A stretch of 64,000 nt of DNA from Pelagicoccus mobilis. GTDB taxonomy: Bacteria; Verrucomicrobiota; Verrucomicrobiia; Opitutales; Opitutaceae. The position numbers and the translations under genes are program-made. The notes beneath the pieces are model-generated. The model saw nothing but the letters and a program-made list of their open reading frames with translations. It did not search any database and was not told the origin of the DNA. Positions 1 to 8,529 of the stretch are shown piece after piece (positions within the stretch are counted from its first letter, which is position 1; each line of letters opens with the position of its first letter). The stretch covers positions 1-64,000 of the forward strand of contig NZ_JAENIL010000017.1 of the NCBI RefSeq assembly GCF_016595505.1, written 5' to 3'.

Positions 1-2
1 CG

Positions 3-467
3 CTCGCTAGTTTGACGAACCTGAAGCGACTCTATCTAGCGAACAACGCTATCGAAGAATTGGATACGCTTGCTTCTCTGGTAGAGCTAGAGGAAGTCGA
101 TCTTAGCCAAAATCAGATCGAGGATCTTTCTGTGCTGGTTGGGCTGACCGAACTGAAAGCGGTGACGCTCTACGATAATCCTGTCGATCTTACTGAAGGT
201 GGTGAGCAGGCGACGATCCTGAACTCCGTTGTTGCCAATACCGGAGCGGACGTAGTTTTGGTGAATGATGCGGAGGGTACGCTTCTGCTGACGATACGCC
301 ACGTTGACGAAAGCGACTCCTACGAACTCTTGTGGGAAGACGAGGGTGTGTTGCAGAAGTCAGATTCTGTAGATGGACCTTGGCTCAGCTTCCCGAACGC
401 GACCTCGCCGTATCCGATCGATACCAGTAACGACACGGCACGCTTCTGGCGTTTGATTCAGCCGTAG
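3..467 (+). CDS. Leucine-rich-repeat protein, C-terminal part (cut by window edge)
   Basis: The reading frame is open through the left edge, so only the C-terminal end is seen; the TTG at 12 is internal, because the upstream codons continue the repeat (L-A-S-L-T-N-L). Two to three internalin-type leucine-rich repeats follow one another (LKRLYLANNAIEEL, LEEVDLSQNQIEDL, LKAVTLYDNPVDL). They lead into about 80 residues ending in a module with GPWLSFPN and FWRL. That module resembles the C-terminal ends of two other secreted proteins in this window. LRR surfaces bind proteins or glycans. The export signal, if any, lies outside the window and the partner is unknown. A strong terminator follows at 611-642. 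Confidence 0.8.
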   Translation, partial: LASLTNLKRLYLANNAIEELDTLASLVELEEVDLSQNQIEDLSVLVGLTELKAVTLYDNPVDLTEGGEQATILNSVVANTGADVVLVNDAEGTLLLTIRHVDESDSYELLWEDEGVLQKSDSVDGPWLSFPNATSPYPIDTSNDTARFWRLIQP

Positions 468-531
468 TTGGAGGGCGGTTACGTGGGGTTTCTGCTCGTT
501 TTATTCGCAAGAATGTTTGAGTAATCAGGGT

Positions 532-594
532 AGAGCTCGTTGTCCCCAACGGGCGCCGCTAGACATATGGCCGTTGGGACAACGGCCGCTACCT
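532..594. repeat. Intergenic stem-loop repeat, family A (paired)
   Basis: Two facing hairpin units, CGTTGTCCCCAACGGGC and GGCCGTTGGGACAACGGCC, the second followed by GCTACC. The same unit recurs at 25337-25362, 58881-58949 and 60142-60167, always between genes. The paired inverted layout resembles REP/BIME elements. The gap 468-882 holds this repeat, a terminator and a family C repeat, but no gene. Confidence 0.75.
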
Positions 595-610
595 TTTAGA
601 TTCTAAAAAT

Positions 611-642
611 GGTCCATCGCTTCTAGCGGTGGACCTTTTTTT
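611..642 (+). terminator. Intrinsic terminator of the LRR gene
   Basis: A 10-bp stem (GGTCCATCGC with GCGGTGGACC, one G-T wobble) and a 5-nt loop are followed by seven T residues. It lies 144 bp after the LRR stop codon, on the far side of the family A repeat. Confidence 0.85.
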
Positions 643-679
643 GGTTCATCAGCAAATGCAGTGGAAGAGAATTCAAGCG

Positions 680-771
680 TTGGAGTGCCGTCTTTAGGCG
701 GCAGCCCCAAGCAGCGGCAAACCGATAAGCCCGCTGAAGCGGGTACTCCAACAGTTTCGCCTAAAGCAGCA
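680..771. repeat. Intergenic stem-loop repeat, family C
   Basis: This block opens with TTGGAGTGCCG and closes with the inverted GGTACTCCAAC. Inside is the hairpin AAGCCCGCTGAAGCGGG, and CAGTTTCGCCT follows. A clearly related copy with the same order of parts lies at 18303-18393. No coding potential is evident. Confidence 0.75.
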
Positions 772-882
772 ATCCACTGCTTTTGACTATGACTTTTTTG
801 TATTCGGTTTTAAATCACTGATGGCGCTGGTTGTATGCTTTTTTTGCGGCTCGTCGCGAGCGACGGCCCTACGTTCTACTCT

Positions 883-1377
883 TTAGTACGCGCCTTGCGA
901 GTAGGTGAGCTCGTAGCTGTGAGTGTAGATCTCGAAGACGACACCGAAGGGGTCTTCGACGTAGACCATCTTGAATGGTTTCTCGCCGGGGTAGTACTCG
1001 CGGATGGGCATGCGTTGCTTTCCTCCATGGGCGACGATCTTTTCGACGAGCGCTTCGATTTCGGGGTCTTGGATGCAGAAGTGGAAGGTGCCGGTTTTCC
1101 AGTAGGCAAAGGTTTCGGGCTTCTCGTTGTTGCGGAATTCGAAGAGTTCGATGCCGATTTTATCACCGGTCGACATGTGGGCGATACGGAAGTCTTTCCA
1201 GCCCGTGCCGAATACGTCGATGCACATTTTGCCGATAGCGGTTTCGGCTTCTTCGACCACGAGCGTCGGCTTCATGATCGTGTACCATCCCATCACGTTT
1301 TCGTAGAAGTTTACGGCGGCGTCTAGATCGGGAACGGATAGCCCGATGTGAGAAAAGGTTTTTGGATAGGTTTTCAT
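883..1377 (-). CDS. VOC superfamily (glyoxalase/dioxygenase fold) protein
   Basis: This 164-residue protein has the paired beta-alpha-beta-beta-beta modules of the vicinal oxygen chelate superfamily. Metal-ligand positions fit H10 (SHIGLSV), E77 (GIELFEF), H99 (TFHFCI) and E149 (VVFEIYTH), the usual one-ligand-per-strand pattern. VEDPFGVVFEIY is the typical final VOC motif. Such enzymes include lactoylglutathione lyases, fosfomycin-resistance enzymes and ring-cleaving dioxygenases. The substrate cannot be read from sequence. It stands alone, convergent with the LRR gene. The large plus-strand frame across it is an antisense shadow. Confidence 0.85.
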   Translation of the reverse strand: MKTYPKTFSHIGLSVPDLDAAVNFYENVMGWYTIMKPTLVVEEAETAIGKMCIDVFGTGWKDFRIAHMSTGDKIGIELFEFRNNEKPETFAYWKTGTFHFCIQDPEIEALVEKIVAHGGKQRMPIREYYPGEKPFKMVYVEDPFGVVFEIYTHSYELTYSQGAY

Positions 1378-1609
1378 AGTGATATCCCTTGTTTCGTTCC
1401 GATTGCTTACTTGTGAGCGATTGCGTATCCGGAATTTGATAACGCATCGCTGTCGGTTTAGCTGAAGACTAGCGCGAAAGCGGGGCTTTTCAACTGGGGT
1501 GGGTCAAGTGTTTCTCGTCTTCGGTTCTTTTGCGAGATCGACGCTTGAGCACGGTTGTCTTGAAACGATCCAGCTCTTGTTCACACGGTGAAATGAAGGG
1601 CTTTTCATC

Positions 1610-2281
1610 TTACTCTTCGGCACTTCGGTTGATGTCTACTGGATGCAGAATCTGTGGCGCGGGGTGTTTCCTCGCGAGGTTCAGCATGGCCTTGCCCATC
1701 TGGTGCGTGGAAGTGATTGAGTTTGGGAAGAGCTTTTTGAGGATAGGGTAGGTGAAGCCAACGATGTTGTAGATGATGCGGTAGAGGGGTGTCCGTGACT
1801 TGATGCCGTCCATGGGCTGGATATAGCCAGGCCGTAGAGCGTGGACGGAGCGAAAGCTCATTCCGAACAATTGGTTCTCGAGCTTGCCACGTACCCGTGC
1901 CCACATGACTCGGCCTTGTTCGGAAGAGTCGGCTCCTTGGGCGCTCACGTAGATGAAGCTCAGATTTGGGTTCTGGGACTGTAAGAGCTCAGCTACCTTC
2001 ATAGTGAGCTCGTAAGTGATGCGATGGTATCGTTCTTCGCTTTTGCCGGCTGCGGTTGTCCCTAAGCAAAAGAAGCAGGCGTCTAGGTCTTTGAGTTGGC
2101 CAGTGATCGAGCTGTGATCGAAAAGGTCGGGCAAAACGAGGGACCTCACTTTAGGACTGTCGCTTTCGGTTGGTCGTCTGCCTACGCATAAGATTTCACC
2201 GACATCCGAAGCGTGAACCGCCTCCCTCAGCGCTGCTTGCCCAAGCATGCCTGTGGCTCCGTAAATTGCAATTCTTAGCAT
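1610..2281 (-). CDS. NAD(P)-binding Rossmann-fold (atypical SDR) protein
   Basis: The 223-residue protein starts with a strand and the dinucleotide loop GATGMLG (residues 8-14), the NAD(P)-binding glycine motif of NmrA/HTATIP2-like atypical short-chain dehydrogenases. The central FFCLGTTAAGKSEE and the later FIYVSAQGAD match the YbjT/oxidoreductase HTATIP2 group, as does LRPGYIQPM. The classical YxxxK catalytic pair is not obvious. It probably acts as a reductase or an NAD(P)-dependent sensor in the cytoplasm. It is monocistronic with no informative neighbours. Confidence 0.8.
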   Translation of the reverse strand: MLRIAIYGATGMLGQAALREAVHASDVGEILCVGRRPTESDSPKVRSLVLPDLFDHSSITGQLKDLDACFFCLGTTAAGKSEERYHRITYELTMKVAELLQSQNPNLSFIYVSAQGADSSEQGRVMWARVRGKLENQLFGMSFRSVHALRPGYIQPMDGIKSRTPLYRIIYNIVGFTYPILKKLFPNSITSTHQMGKAMLNLARKHPAPQILHPVDINRSAEE

Positions 2282-2370
2282 CGCCGTTGCATTCGCTTTA
2301 TTGAATTGGAACGTAGTTGTATCGATATTTAAAGTACGGCGGATTTATTCGATTGTGTCTAGCATAGCGA

Positions 2371-2787
2371 CTATGCCCAACCGAGTTGCTGCAGACTGAT
2401 GGTGTCGTTCCAGATCTTTGTCATGTGCTTAATCTGTGTCCCGTCGAACTGCATATTGTAGACGTAGTCGGCTTCGACTGTTTTGCCTGTAGGCGCTATG
2501 GGGCCTCCTTCTCCTGTGTGAGTCCCGTAGAAAACCGCGTAGGCGGCGACGCAACTTCTCGCCTGATCTTCGGCGAAAAAGCGTAGTTCGTAGCGACCAT
2601 CGGGGACAGGACCCAGTAGGCCTTTCATCCATTCCGTATACGCCTCGAGTGTTTTAACTTCTGCGAGAGCTCCGGCTTGGGCGGAGAACGAGGCGTCGGG
2701 GTGGCAGTACGTGCTGCAGCCCTCCCAGCCTTTTCCGGTTTCGCAGGCTTCGAAGAATTTTTTGGCTGTTTCAAAGTTCTCACTCAT
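2371..2787 (-). CDS. NTF2-like / SnoaL-type small protein
   Basis: The 138-residue protein from the ATG at 2787 fits the cone-shaped NTF2-like fold: N-terminal helices (NFETAKKFFEAC), then long strands ending in VEADYVYNMQFDGTQIKHMTKIWND. That end is typical of SnoaL-like polyketide-cyclase or steroid-isomerase relatives. The frame is open to 2937, but the extra 50 residues look unlike the family, so the internal ATG is preferred. Function is unknown; relatives bind or isomerise small hydrophobic molecules. Confidence 0.75.
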   Translation of the reverse strand: MSENFETAKKFFEACETGKGWEGCSTYCHPDASFSAQAGALAEVKTLEAYTEWMKGLLGPVPDGRYELRFFAEDQARSCVAAYAVFYGTHTGEGGPIAPTGKTVEADYVYNMQFDGTQIKHMTKIWNDTISLQQLGWA

Positions 2788-2960
2788 GTGTTTCTTGGTC
2801 GGAGGTTGCTGTGTTGAGTACGAGGTTTTGCCAGTTTCGGCCGACGCGAACTGTACGCTCAAATTGCCAAATCGTCGAGTCTGCTCGACGATCTTTACTA
2901 GGCACGGGAAATCGTTGCCGCTGACTACGGTACTCAACCCTGACTTGGTACTGGTTTGGC

Positions 2961-3767
2961 CTAGTGCTTCGCTAGTTCTTTGACGATTTCCCCAGTTGGT
3001 TGCACGGTGAGGTAGTCAATCATTGATAGCCGTCGGAGAAGCGTATCCAAATAAATTGTACTGACTGGGCCCCATCCTTCCTCGTCTAGACCATGTAGAT
3101 TCAAAATGAGCCAACCGCCCTTGCTTGCTAGGAATTTGTTTATCTCCTGCTCAATATAGTCGTCGCAAAAGCCGGGACCATGTCCCCAACAGCCTAGGCG
3201 AAAGGGGAGCTCTTTGACGGGAAAACCGTTTACCATGGTATTGTTTAGCACGAGCCATCCTCCTGTGCGAACCGCGGAAACCTTTGAGAGGGCAAAGTCT
3301 TCCAGCTCTGTGATGGAGGCGTTGTAGGCAAAGTTGTAGACGGCGCCTTGCGAGTTGTATCCAGAGAGATTTTCTTCGAAGTAGCTTAAGCACTTCTCGA
3401 TATTCTCTTTCGCTTTCTCGACTGGGATCTCCGTTAAATTGAGATGTTCCCAGGTGTGAGGCATGATTTCGTGTCCGCGCTCATTGAGTTTGTTCCAGTC
3501 ATCGAAGTCGCCCAACAGCTCCTGCGGTATCCACTTGGGTTCTGCGTTAAAGCTCTTCAGGTGTCCGGTGGCGATAACGTTGAGGCATGCCTTTAGGCCA
3601 TAGTTCTCGTGGATTTCTGCGATTCGATAGAAGGACTTCTTGAAGCCGTCGTCAAAACTCAGCGATAGAGCATGTGTTTTATGAGGCGCTGCGTTTAGAC
3701 CTATGGAACCGAGGCTGAATGTTCCGGCTGCGGCGAAAGACGTTTTGATGAAGTTTCTACGATCCAT
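2961..3767 (-). CDS. Exported polysaccharide deacetylase-like (NodB fold) protein
   Basis: The N-terminus MDRRNFIKTSFAAAGTFSLG looks like a twin-arginine signal. Residues 33-41 carry SFDDG, whose two aspartates (D39, D40) match the catalytic base and metal ligand of carbohydrate esterase family 4. H104 and H108 in HTWEH give the HxxxH metal pair, so a Zn-dependent deacetylase of extracytoplasmic glycans is likely. The C-terminal LNLHGLDEEGWGP supplies a further histidine, as in this fold. It lies 7 bp downstream of the hydrolase gene (3775-4701), so the two are probably co-transcribed. Confidence 0.8.
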   Translation of the reverse strand: MDRRNFIKTSFAAAGTFSLGSIGLNAAPHKTHALSLSFDDGFKKSFYRIAEIHENYGLKACLNVIATGHLKSFNAEPKWIPQELLGDFDDWNKLNERGHEIMPHTWEHLNLTEIPVEKAKENIEKCLSYFEENLSGYNSQGAVYNFAYNASITELEDFALSKVSAVRTGGWLVLNNTMVNGFPVKELPFRLGCWGHGPGFCDDYIEQEINKFLASKGGWLILNLHGLDEEGWGPVSTIYLDTLLRRLSMIDYLTVQPTGEIVKELAKH

Positions 3768-3774
3768 TTTTCAA

Positions 3775-4701
3775 TTACTCGAATTTCTGGTTGAGCCAAC
3801 GGACCAGCTCTTCGTCGAAGCGTTGAGGTTCTTCCAGCTGCGGTGTGTGTCCGCTCTTCTCGAAGAGCACTAGCTTGAAGTCGGGAACGCTCTCATAGGA
3901 TGACTCCCAAAGCGTGTAGGGAACCACATAGTCATACTTTCCTAACACGACGATCGTAGGAACTTCGATCCGTGTTGGAGTGGCGAACATGTTGTATTCA
4001 GAAAAAACTTTCGTGAATAGGTGCTGTGTCACCTCCGAGTGTACTGTCATGTCATCCCAAAGCCATCCTGCGTCATACTCAGGATTGAACCAGTACTGGG
4101 GAGACATGTTGTTGTATCGGGCGGAGGCTTCTTCTTTTCCGGTTAGGCGATCGATCTCTTTTAGTTTACCCCAATTCTCTTCTTGGAGCTTTTTTCGCTG
4201 GGGCGAGGCGGTGGCCCAAAGCTCGGCGGCCTTTTCCGTGTAGCTTGCGCTACCCCAGGCGGCGGGGGAACCGACCACTATGAGACCGGAAACTTGATCG
4301 CCGTATTTTTTGACATATTCGGTGGCGATCGTGCCGTGAATGCTATGGCCCATGATCAAGGGCTTTTCCAGGTCGAGGGCTTCCCGAATTTGTTCTACGT
4401 CATGAACGATGGACTCGATGTTTACCTGCTCTAGGTTTTCCGCTGCGTAGTCTTTCGCGAACCATTTCATATCTACGAAGTACATCTTCATGTGTTGTCG
4501 CAGGTTTTTGGAAAAGGTCCTAGGGTAATAGATGGACGAGCCAATGACCAAGCAGGCTGGCCCTTGGCCCTCAACCGTGTATCTGAGAACGCTACCGTCC
4601 ACATCGATTGATCCTGAGCTCTGGGCTTTCGGATGTGCTAACACGCAAGCGCTTAGGAAAAGCGAAAGAATGAAAAGTGACTTACACTGAATTGTTCGCA
4701 T
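3775..4701 (-). CDS. Alpha/beta-hydrolase, predicted lipoprotein
   Basis: From the ATG at 4701 the protein is 308 residues and starts with a lipoprotein signal ending LSAC (C19); the longer frame to 4761 lacks this logic. An alpha/beta-hydrolase core follows. The nucleophile elbow is GHSIHG (S120). The acid is probably in VLGKYDYVVP and the histidine in KSGHTPQLEEP. The elbow has histidine where the family GxSxG has its second glycine, with a glycine one position later. It is likely a periplasmic esterase or peptidase-like hydrolase with unknown substrate. It is followed after 7 bp by the deacetylase gene. Confidence 0.82.
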   Translation of the reverse strand: MRTIQCKSLFILSLFLSACVLAHPKAQSSGSIDVDGSVLRYTVEGQGPACLVIGSSIYYPRTFSKNLRQHMKMYFVDMKWFAKDYAAENLEQVNIESIVHDVEQIREALDLEKPLIMGHSIHGTIATEYVKKYGDQVSGLIVVGSPAAWGSASYTEKAAELWATASPQRKKLQEENWGKLKEIDRLTGKEEASARYNNMSPQYWFNPEYDAGWLWDDMTVHSEVTQHLFTKVFSEYNMFATPTRIEVPTIVVLGKYDYVVPYTLWESSYESVPDFKLVLFEKSGHTPQLEEPQRFDEELVRWLNQKFE

Positions 4702-4793
4702 GTGGCTGATTTGTTGCGGCAGGGCGGTATGGACCCGTTTCTCTGCTCTCGGTGCCATCATTTTGCGTGTGGTTTAAAAAGCAACAGATGAGC

Positions 4794-5300
4794 TTATGCG
4801 TTTTGGTCAAACGCTGTCAGCTTCTGCATTTGCTTTTTTGAAAGTCGATAGCTCAAGCGGTCCGCTACTCGCTCTGCTCCGAGTCTTTCGTAGAAAGCGA
4901 TGCCTTTTGCGTTCGATTCTTTAACCGGCCAATCGATACGGCAGCACTTGTTGGCGAGGGCGAACTGGGCGATCCAGCTCATCAAAGCCTCGCCGATCCC
5001 TTGGTTCCGATTTGCTGTTCGGACGTAGAGTTCCTTCAAGGCGCATTGCCGGTTCTTGCTCTCCTCTGGCTCGACAAGGGAATAGACTAAGGAGACCGCG
5101 GCGAAGCCCAATACTCGATTGTCGGCGTCGCACGCGACGACGAGTTGAATCCCCGAGTTGGCTGCCAGCAAGTTGTTTGTTAGGTGGTCGAGCGTGTTCT
5201 CTCGAGTGACGGTAGACCCTTCGTTGTAGTACCGGTGCAACTCATAGAGTAGGCCCGCAAGTGAGTTGTATTGAGATTCTCTTACAAAATCGATCTGCAT
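4794..5300 (-). CDS. GNAT-family N-acetyltransferase
   Basis: A 168-residue single-domain acetyltransferase. The acetyl-CoA pyrophosphate loop is RNQGIGEALM (R/Q-x-x-G-x-G/A). It is preceded by the beta-4 strand LKELYVRTANR and followed by the helix and KESNAKGIAFYERLGAERV, the typical end of GNAT enzymes. The acceptor may be a small amine or a protein N-terminus and cannot be told from sequence. It stands between the hydrolase operon and the sulfatase terminator. Confidence 0.88.
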   Translation of the reverse strand: MQIDFVRESQYNSLAGLLYELHRYYNEGSTVTRENTLDHLTNNLLAANSGIQLVVACDADNRVLGFAAVSLVYSLVEPEESKNRQCALKELYVRTANRNQGIGEALMSWIAQFALANKCCRIDWPVKESNAKGIAFYERLGAERVADRLSYRLSKKQMQKLTAFDQNA

Positions 5301-5327
5301 GGGTCGTTATTCGAGCTCGTGGGAAAT

Positions 5328-5363
5328 AAAAAACCGGTATGCACCTGTGATGCAATACCGGTT
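5328..5363 (-). terminator. Intrinsic terminator of the sulfatase gene
   Basis: On the minus strand a long stem (AACCGGTATTGCA with TGCATACCGGTT, one bulge) and a short loop are followed by a run of T residues. It lies about 50 bp after the sulfatase stop. Confidence 0.85.
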
Positions 5364-5415
5364 CGTAGGTAAATTTATGCGACGAACGGTTCTGTAGAGG
5401 CGCTAGCCTTGCAAG

Positions 5416-6966
5416 CTAGCGATTGATGACTCCGTTCTTGGAGAGCTCTTCAAGGATCTCCATCGCTTTGAGCGAGCGATAGTTGATGCCGTCGGCGCTT
5501 AAGCTGGACCCGGGCTGGAACGGGTAGTCTGGTATCGTGGCAAGGAACTCTTGGACTTTCGCTTGGATCGGAACGAATAGCCACATCTGGTCAGCGTACC
5601 AACGAGTTGAAAACAAAGACTCTCGGAAGGTCATCTCTTCGTACGGATCTGCCTTGAGGTTAAAAATGACGGGCCAGCCGGGGGTTGTTCGAATGCCGGT
5701 AGCGATGTTTCCCTCTACTACCGCGAAGTGCACTTTCCAGTCGTTCCAGCGAACCGCGTTGAGTTCACCTCCTTGACTGAAGTAGAAGATTTGCTCACGC
5801 GGTCCCTTGTCTGTCTCGCCTTTGAGGTAAGACGTGAAGTCGTATCCATCCAAGTGAACCCTCCAATTCTTGCTATTTGCGGTGTATCCACTTTTTAGTT
5901 TTTCACCAATGTCTGGTACGCCTGCGGCGTTCATGAGGGTTGGGATCCAGTCTTCGTGAGACATGATTTCGGAGCTTCTGGACCCCGGTTCAACCGTGCC
6001 CGGCCAACGAACGAGGCAAGGAACGCGGAACCCGCCCTCCCAAGTGGTGCCTTTTTCGCCATGGAAGGGAGTTATGCCACCGTCAGGCCAGGTTACTTTC
6101 TCGGCGCCATTGTCCGTGCTGTAAATGACGATCGTATTTTTGTCTACGCCTAGTTCTTCGAGCTTGTTCAAGAGGAGCCCCACATGTCCGTCGTGCTCGA
6201 CCATACCGTCGGGGTATATGCCGATACCTGTGGTGCCGAAAGATTCTTCCTTCAAGCGAGTGTGGACGTGCATGCGGGTTCCAGTGACCCAAGTGAAGAA
6301 CGGCTTGTCGTTCTTTACGGCTCGTTCGATAAAATCTAGGGCTGAGTCGGTGAACTGGTCATCGGCGGTTTCCATGCGCTTACGCGTCAATGGTCCGGTG
6401 TCCTCTATCTTGCCGTCTGCTGTACTGCGAATGACGCCGCGCGGGCCGTATTTTTTGCGAAACTCTGGATCCTTTGGGTAGTAGTAGGTCTCGGGCTCTT
6501 CCTCCGCGTTCAGGTGGTAGAGGTTTCCGAAGAACTCATCAAATCCGTGGGCGGTTGGAAGGTGCTTGTCCTGGTCGCCCAGGTGGTTTTTCCCGAACTG
6601 GCCGCATGTGTAGCCTTCTTCCTTGAGAAGATCAGCCAGAGTGGGAGCCCAATCAGGGATCCCGTGATCGGAGCCCGGCATTCCGATTGTGAGCAGGCCT
6701 GTACGGAACGGGTGCTGTCCCAGGATAAAGGATGCCCGTCCGGCAGTGCAGCTCTGTTGGGCGTAGTAGTGAGTGAAGATTATGCCTTCATCTGCTAGTC
6801 GGTCGATATTGGGGGTCTCATACCCCATGATTCCATTGTTGTAGGCGCTGATGTTGTGAACGCCAATGTCGTCTCCCCAGATCACGAGGATGTTCGGTTT
6901 TTTCGCCGCGTAACTGCTGAAGCAGAATGCGACGGATAGAGCGAGGCTTAGGATTATTCGATTCAT
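5416..6966 (-). CDS. Secreted type I sulfatase (arylsulfatase A-like)
   Basis: The 516-residue protein has a signal peptide ending SSYAA. D32-D33 in IWGDDIG give the calcium-binding pair. SCTAGRAS (C73) is the CxAxR signature whose cysteine is converted to formylglycine, so the enzyme needs a maturase encoded elsewhere. FGKNHLGD supplies the second conserved sulfatase motif and YSTDNGAEK the C-terminal metal ligands. The family hydrolyses sulfate esters of algal polysaccharides or glycosaminoglycans in the periplasm or outside the cell. Many sulfatases are typical of marine Verrucomicrobiota. It is monocistronic with its own terminator. Confidence 0.93.
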   Translation of the reverse strand: MNRIILSLALSVAFCFSSYAAKKPNILVIWGDDIGVHNISAYNNGIMGYETPNIDRLADEGIIFTHYYAQQSCTAGRASFILGQHPFRTGLLTIGMPGSDHGIPDWAPTLADLLKEEGYTCGQFGKNHLGDQDKHLPTAHGFDEFFGNLYHLNAEEEPETYYYPKDPEFRKKYGPRGVIRSTADGKIEDTGPLTRKRMETADDQFTDSALDFIERAVKNDKPFFTWVTGTRMHVHTRLKEESFGTTGIGIYPDGMVEHDGHVGLLLNKLEELGVDKNTIVIYSTDNGAEKVTWPDGGITPFHGEKGTTWEGGFRVPCLVRWPGTVEPGSRSSEIMSHEDWIPTLMNAAGVPDIGEKLKSGYTANSKNWRVHLDGYDFTSYLKGETDKGPREQIFYFSQGGELNAVRWNDWKVHFAVVEGNIATGIRTTPGWPVIFNLKADPYEEMTFRESLFSTRWYADQMWLFVPIQAKVQEFLATIPDYPFQPGSSLSADGINYRSLKAMEILEELSKNGVINR

Positions 6967-7095
6967 GGTTTTTCTGTCTAGGTCGCGTCAGGTTGGTTTT
7001 GTGGTTTTTTATCGAGCTAGCGGAAGAATCTGGGCAGATCCGTCGAACCTAGCAGGAATAGTTCAGTTGATGGTAAATTCGTATGGATGGGGTAA

Positions 7096-8523
7096 TTACA
7101 TCCGGTTGGGATTGAGTTGGGACAAGTCGTTCGAATGCGGAAGGCGTGAGGACGAACTCCGGTGGATAGCTTTAATGCTGTGTCGCGCTTTTTTCAATTC
7201 CTGGTGGAGCTTTTTAGAGGCGAGAAAGTGTGGCTGCTCCTTGCTGTAGGAAGCCCTTAGGAGATCGGTAGTGAGTGAATTCAGATGACTATTGCCGTGC
7301 GTATACGAGATGTCCCGTATTGTTCGCGTGCTTCGACTGGGCTGGATTGAAGTAGTCCAATCGTAAAGCGCGGGAACAATTTGGGCGGGGTCCTGCTTTT
7401 TCAGAGCGATGGTCAATTGCTTCCAGTAGTGCTTTTCGCTGTTGATCGGAACGCTCCTTGTAAGCGAATTTATGATACGGGTCGGTTTTTTTAGGAAACG
7501 CAGAAGGAGCAGAAGGATTCCCGTCGACAGTCCGATCGCTAGAGTGGTGAGCAAGAGTCGCTTGAGCGGTAGAGTCTTCGTTTCTGTTTCTGAAGGGAGT
7601 TGCTGAGGAAGGTCTGGATTTGGGCTTACTTCAAATGTGAGCTCGGGAAGCGAGGCTACTTCCCAAGTCTCTTTCTCTAGGTTCCACCAGTGTATTTGAA
7701 TTTTGGGTAAGGTGTAGATGTTGGGGGTTTCAAAAAAATAGGAGGCGTTTTCAATGCGCGTGGCTCTTGCGGCTCCTCGGGATGTTTCGTCGTGGATTTT
7801 TCCTGGTTTTGGGTAGATGGAAAGACCGGCCGTTTGAGGGTGGGAAAGGCGAGGGAGCATCATGGCTGGTAGGCCATCTGCTTCGATCGTGATGGTGCGT
7901 TCGCGGGCTTCGCCGACCTTGAGTTCTTCCATTGAATCGCTCCACGTCTCTCTGAGTGTGAGTTCTTTTGAAGCAATCCAGGTAGAGTCTTCAGGGGCGC
8001 CTGGTGGGGAGGTTGCTACGAATGAAGCGGTATTGGTGATGAGACTACCGCGAATCGGTTTTCCATCGTCTCCACTTACGGTAAGGCCTACCTCTATTGA
8101 TGGGATTTGGTAGAGTTCCTCTCTTTGAGGATATATTTCGATTTCCCACTGTTGTATGGCCCAGGTCTTGCCACCGGACCTGCGTGTAGAGTTTATGGCA
8201 AAGGTTTGTCGCTGCAAGACGACTGCATTTGGAACTTCCAAAGAGCCCACTTCTGTACCTCCTGCGAACCATTGGTCGGTCGCGATCTCAATGGTGAGAA
8301 CGACTTTTTGCGTGGCGTAGATTTCATCGGAAGGAGTGAGGGAAGTCGTTAGCCGTAAGCGATCCGCTGCAACCAAGTCTTCCAAGGTCTGTTGGGCGCG
8401 TAGTATGACCGGAAAACAGAGTAAAAAGACGATGAGAGCGCGGAGGCAGTCAGTCGAACGCAGAGGAGTAGGGACACCGAATGGTACGGACTTTCTAGGC
8501 GTTTGATGTCTGCGGGTATTCAT
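7096..8523 (-). CDS. batD: BatD family membrane protein
   Basis: The 475-residue protein has a signal/anchor around residues 27-43 and then extracytoplasmic beta-rich domains (SDEIYATQKVVLTIEI). A second membrane segment near residue 330 (LLTTLAIGLSTGILLLLLRFL) precedes a cytoplasmic tail. This layout and its place after two VWA genes and a TPR gene match BatD (oxygen tolerance family). Bat proteins were named for Bacteroides aerotolerance; their mechanism is unclear, but a periplasmic stress or envelope-quality role with a MoxR chaperone is usual. It is the last gene of the operon, 6 bp after the TPR gene. Confidence 0.82.
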   Translation of the reverse strand: MNTRRHQTPRKSVPFGVPTPLRSTDCLRALIVFLLCFPVILRAQQTLEDLVAADRLRLTTSLTPSDEIYATQKVVLTIEIATDQWFAGGTEVGSLEVPNAVVLQRQTFAINSTRRSGGKTWAIQQWEIEIYPQREELYQIPSIEVGLTVSGDDGKPIRGSLITNTASFVATSPPGAPEDSTWIASKELTLRETWSDSMEELKVGEARERTITIEADGLPAMMLPRLSHPQTAGLSIYPKPGKIHDETSRGAARATRIENASYFFETPNIYTLPKIQIHWWNLEKETWEVASLPELTFEVSPNPDLPQQLPSETETKTLPLKRLLLTTLAIGLSTGILLLLLRFLKKPTRIINSLTRSVPINSEKHYWKQLTIALKKQDPAQIVPALYDWTTSIQPSRSTRTIRDISYTHGNSHLNSLTTDLLRASYSKEQPHFLASKKLHQELKKARHSIKAIHRSSSSRLPHSNDLSQLNPNRM

Positions 8524-8529
8524 CCGTGT

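Noticed and set aside
835-1326. Long plus-strand frame of 163 codons
   Set aside because: It lies antisense to the well-supported VOC gene and its product has no recognisable fold.
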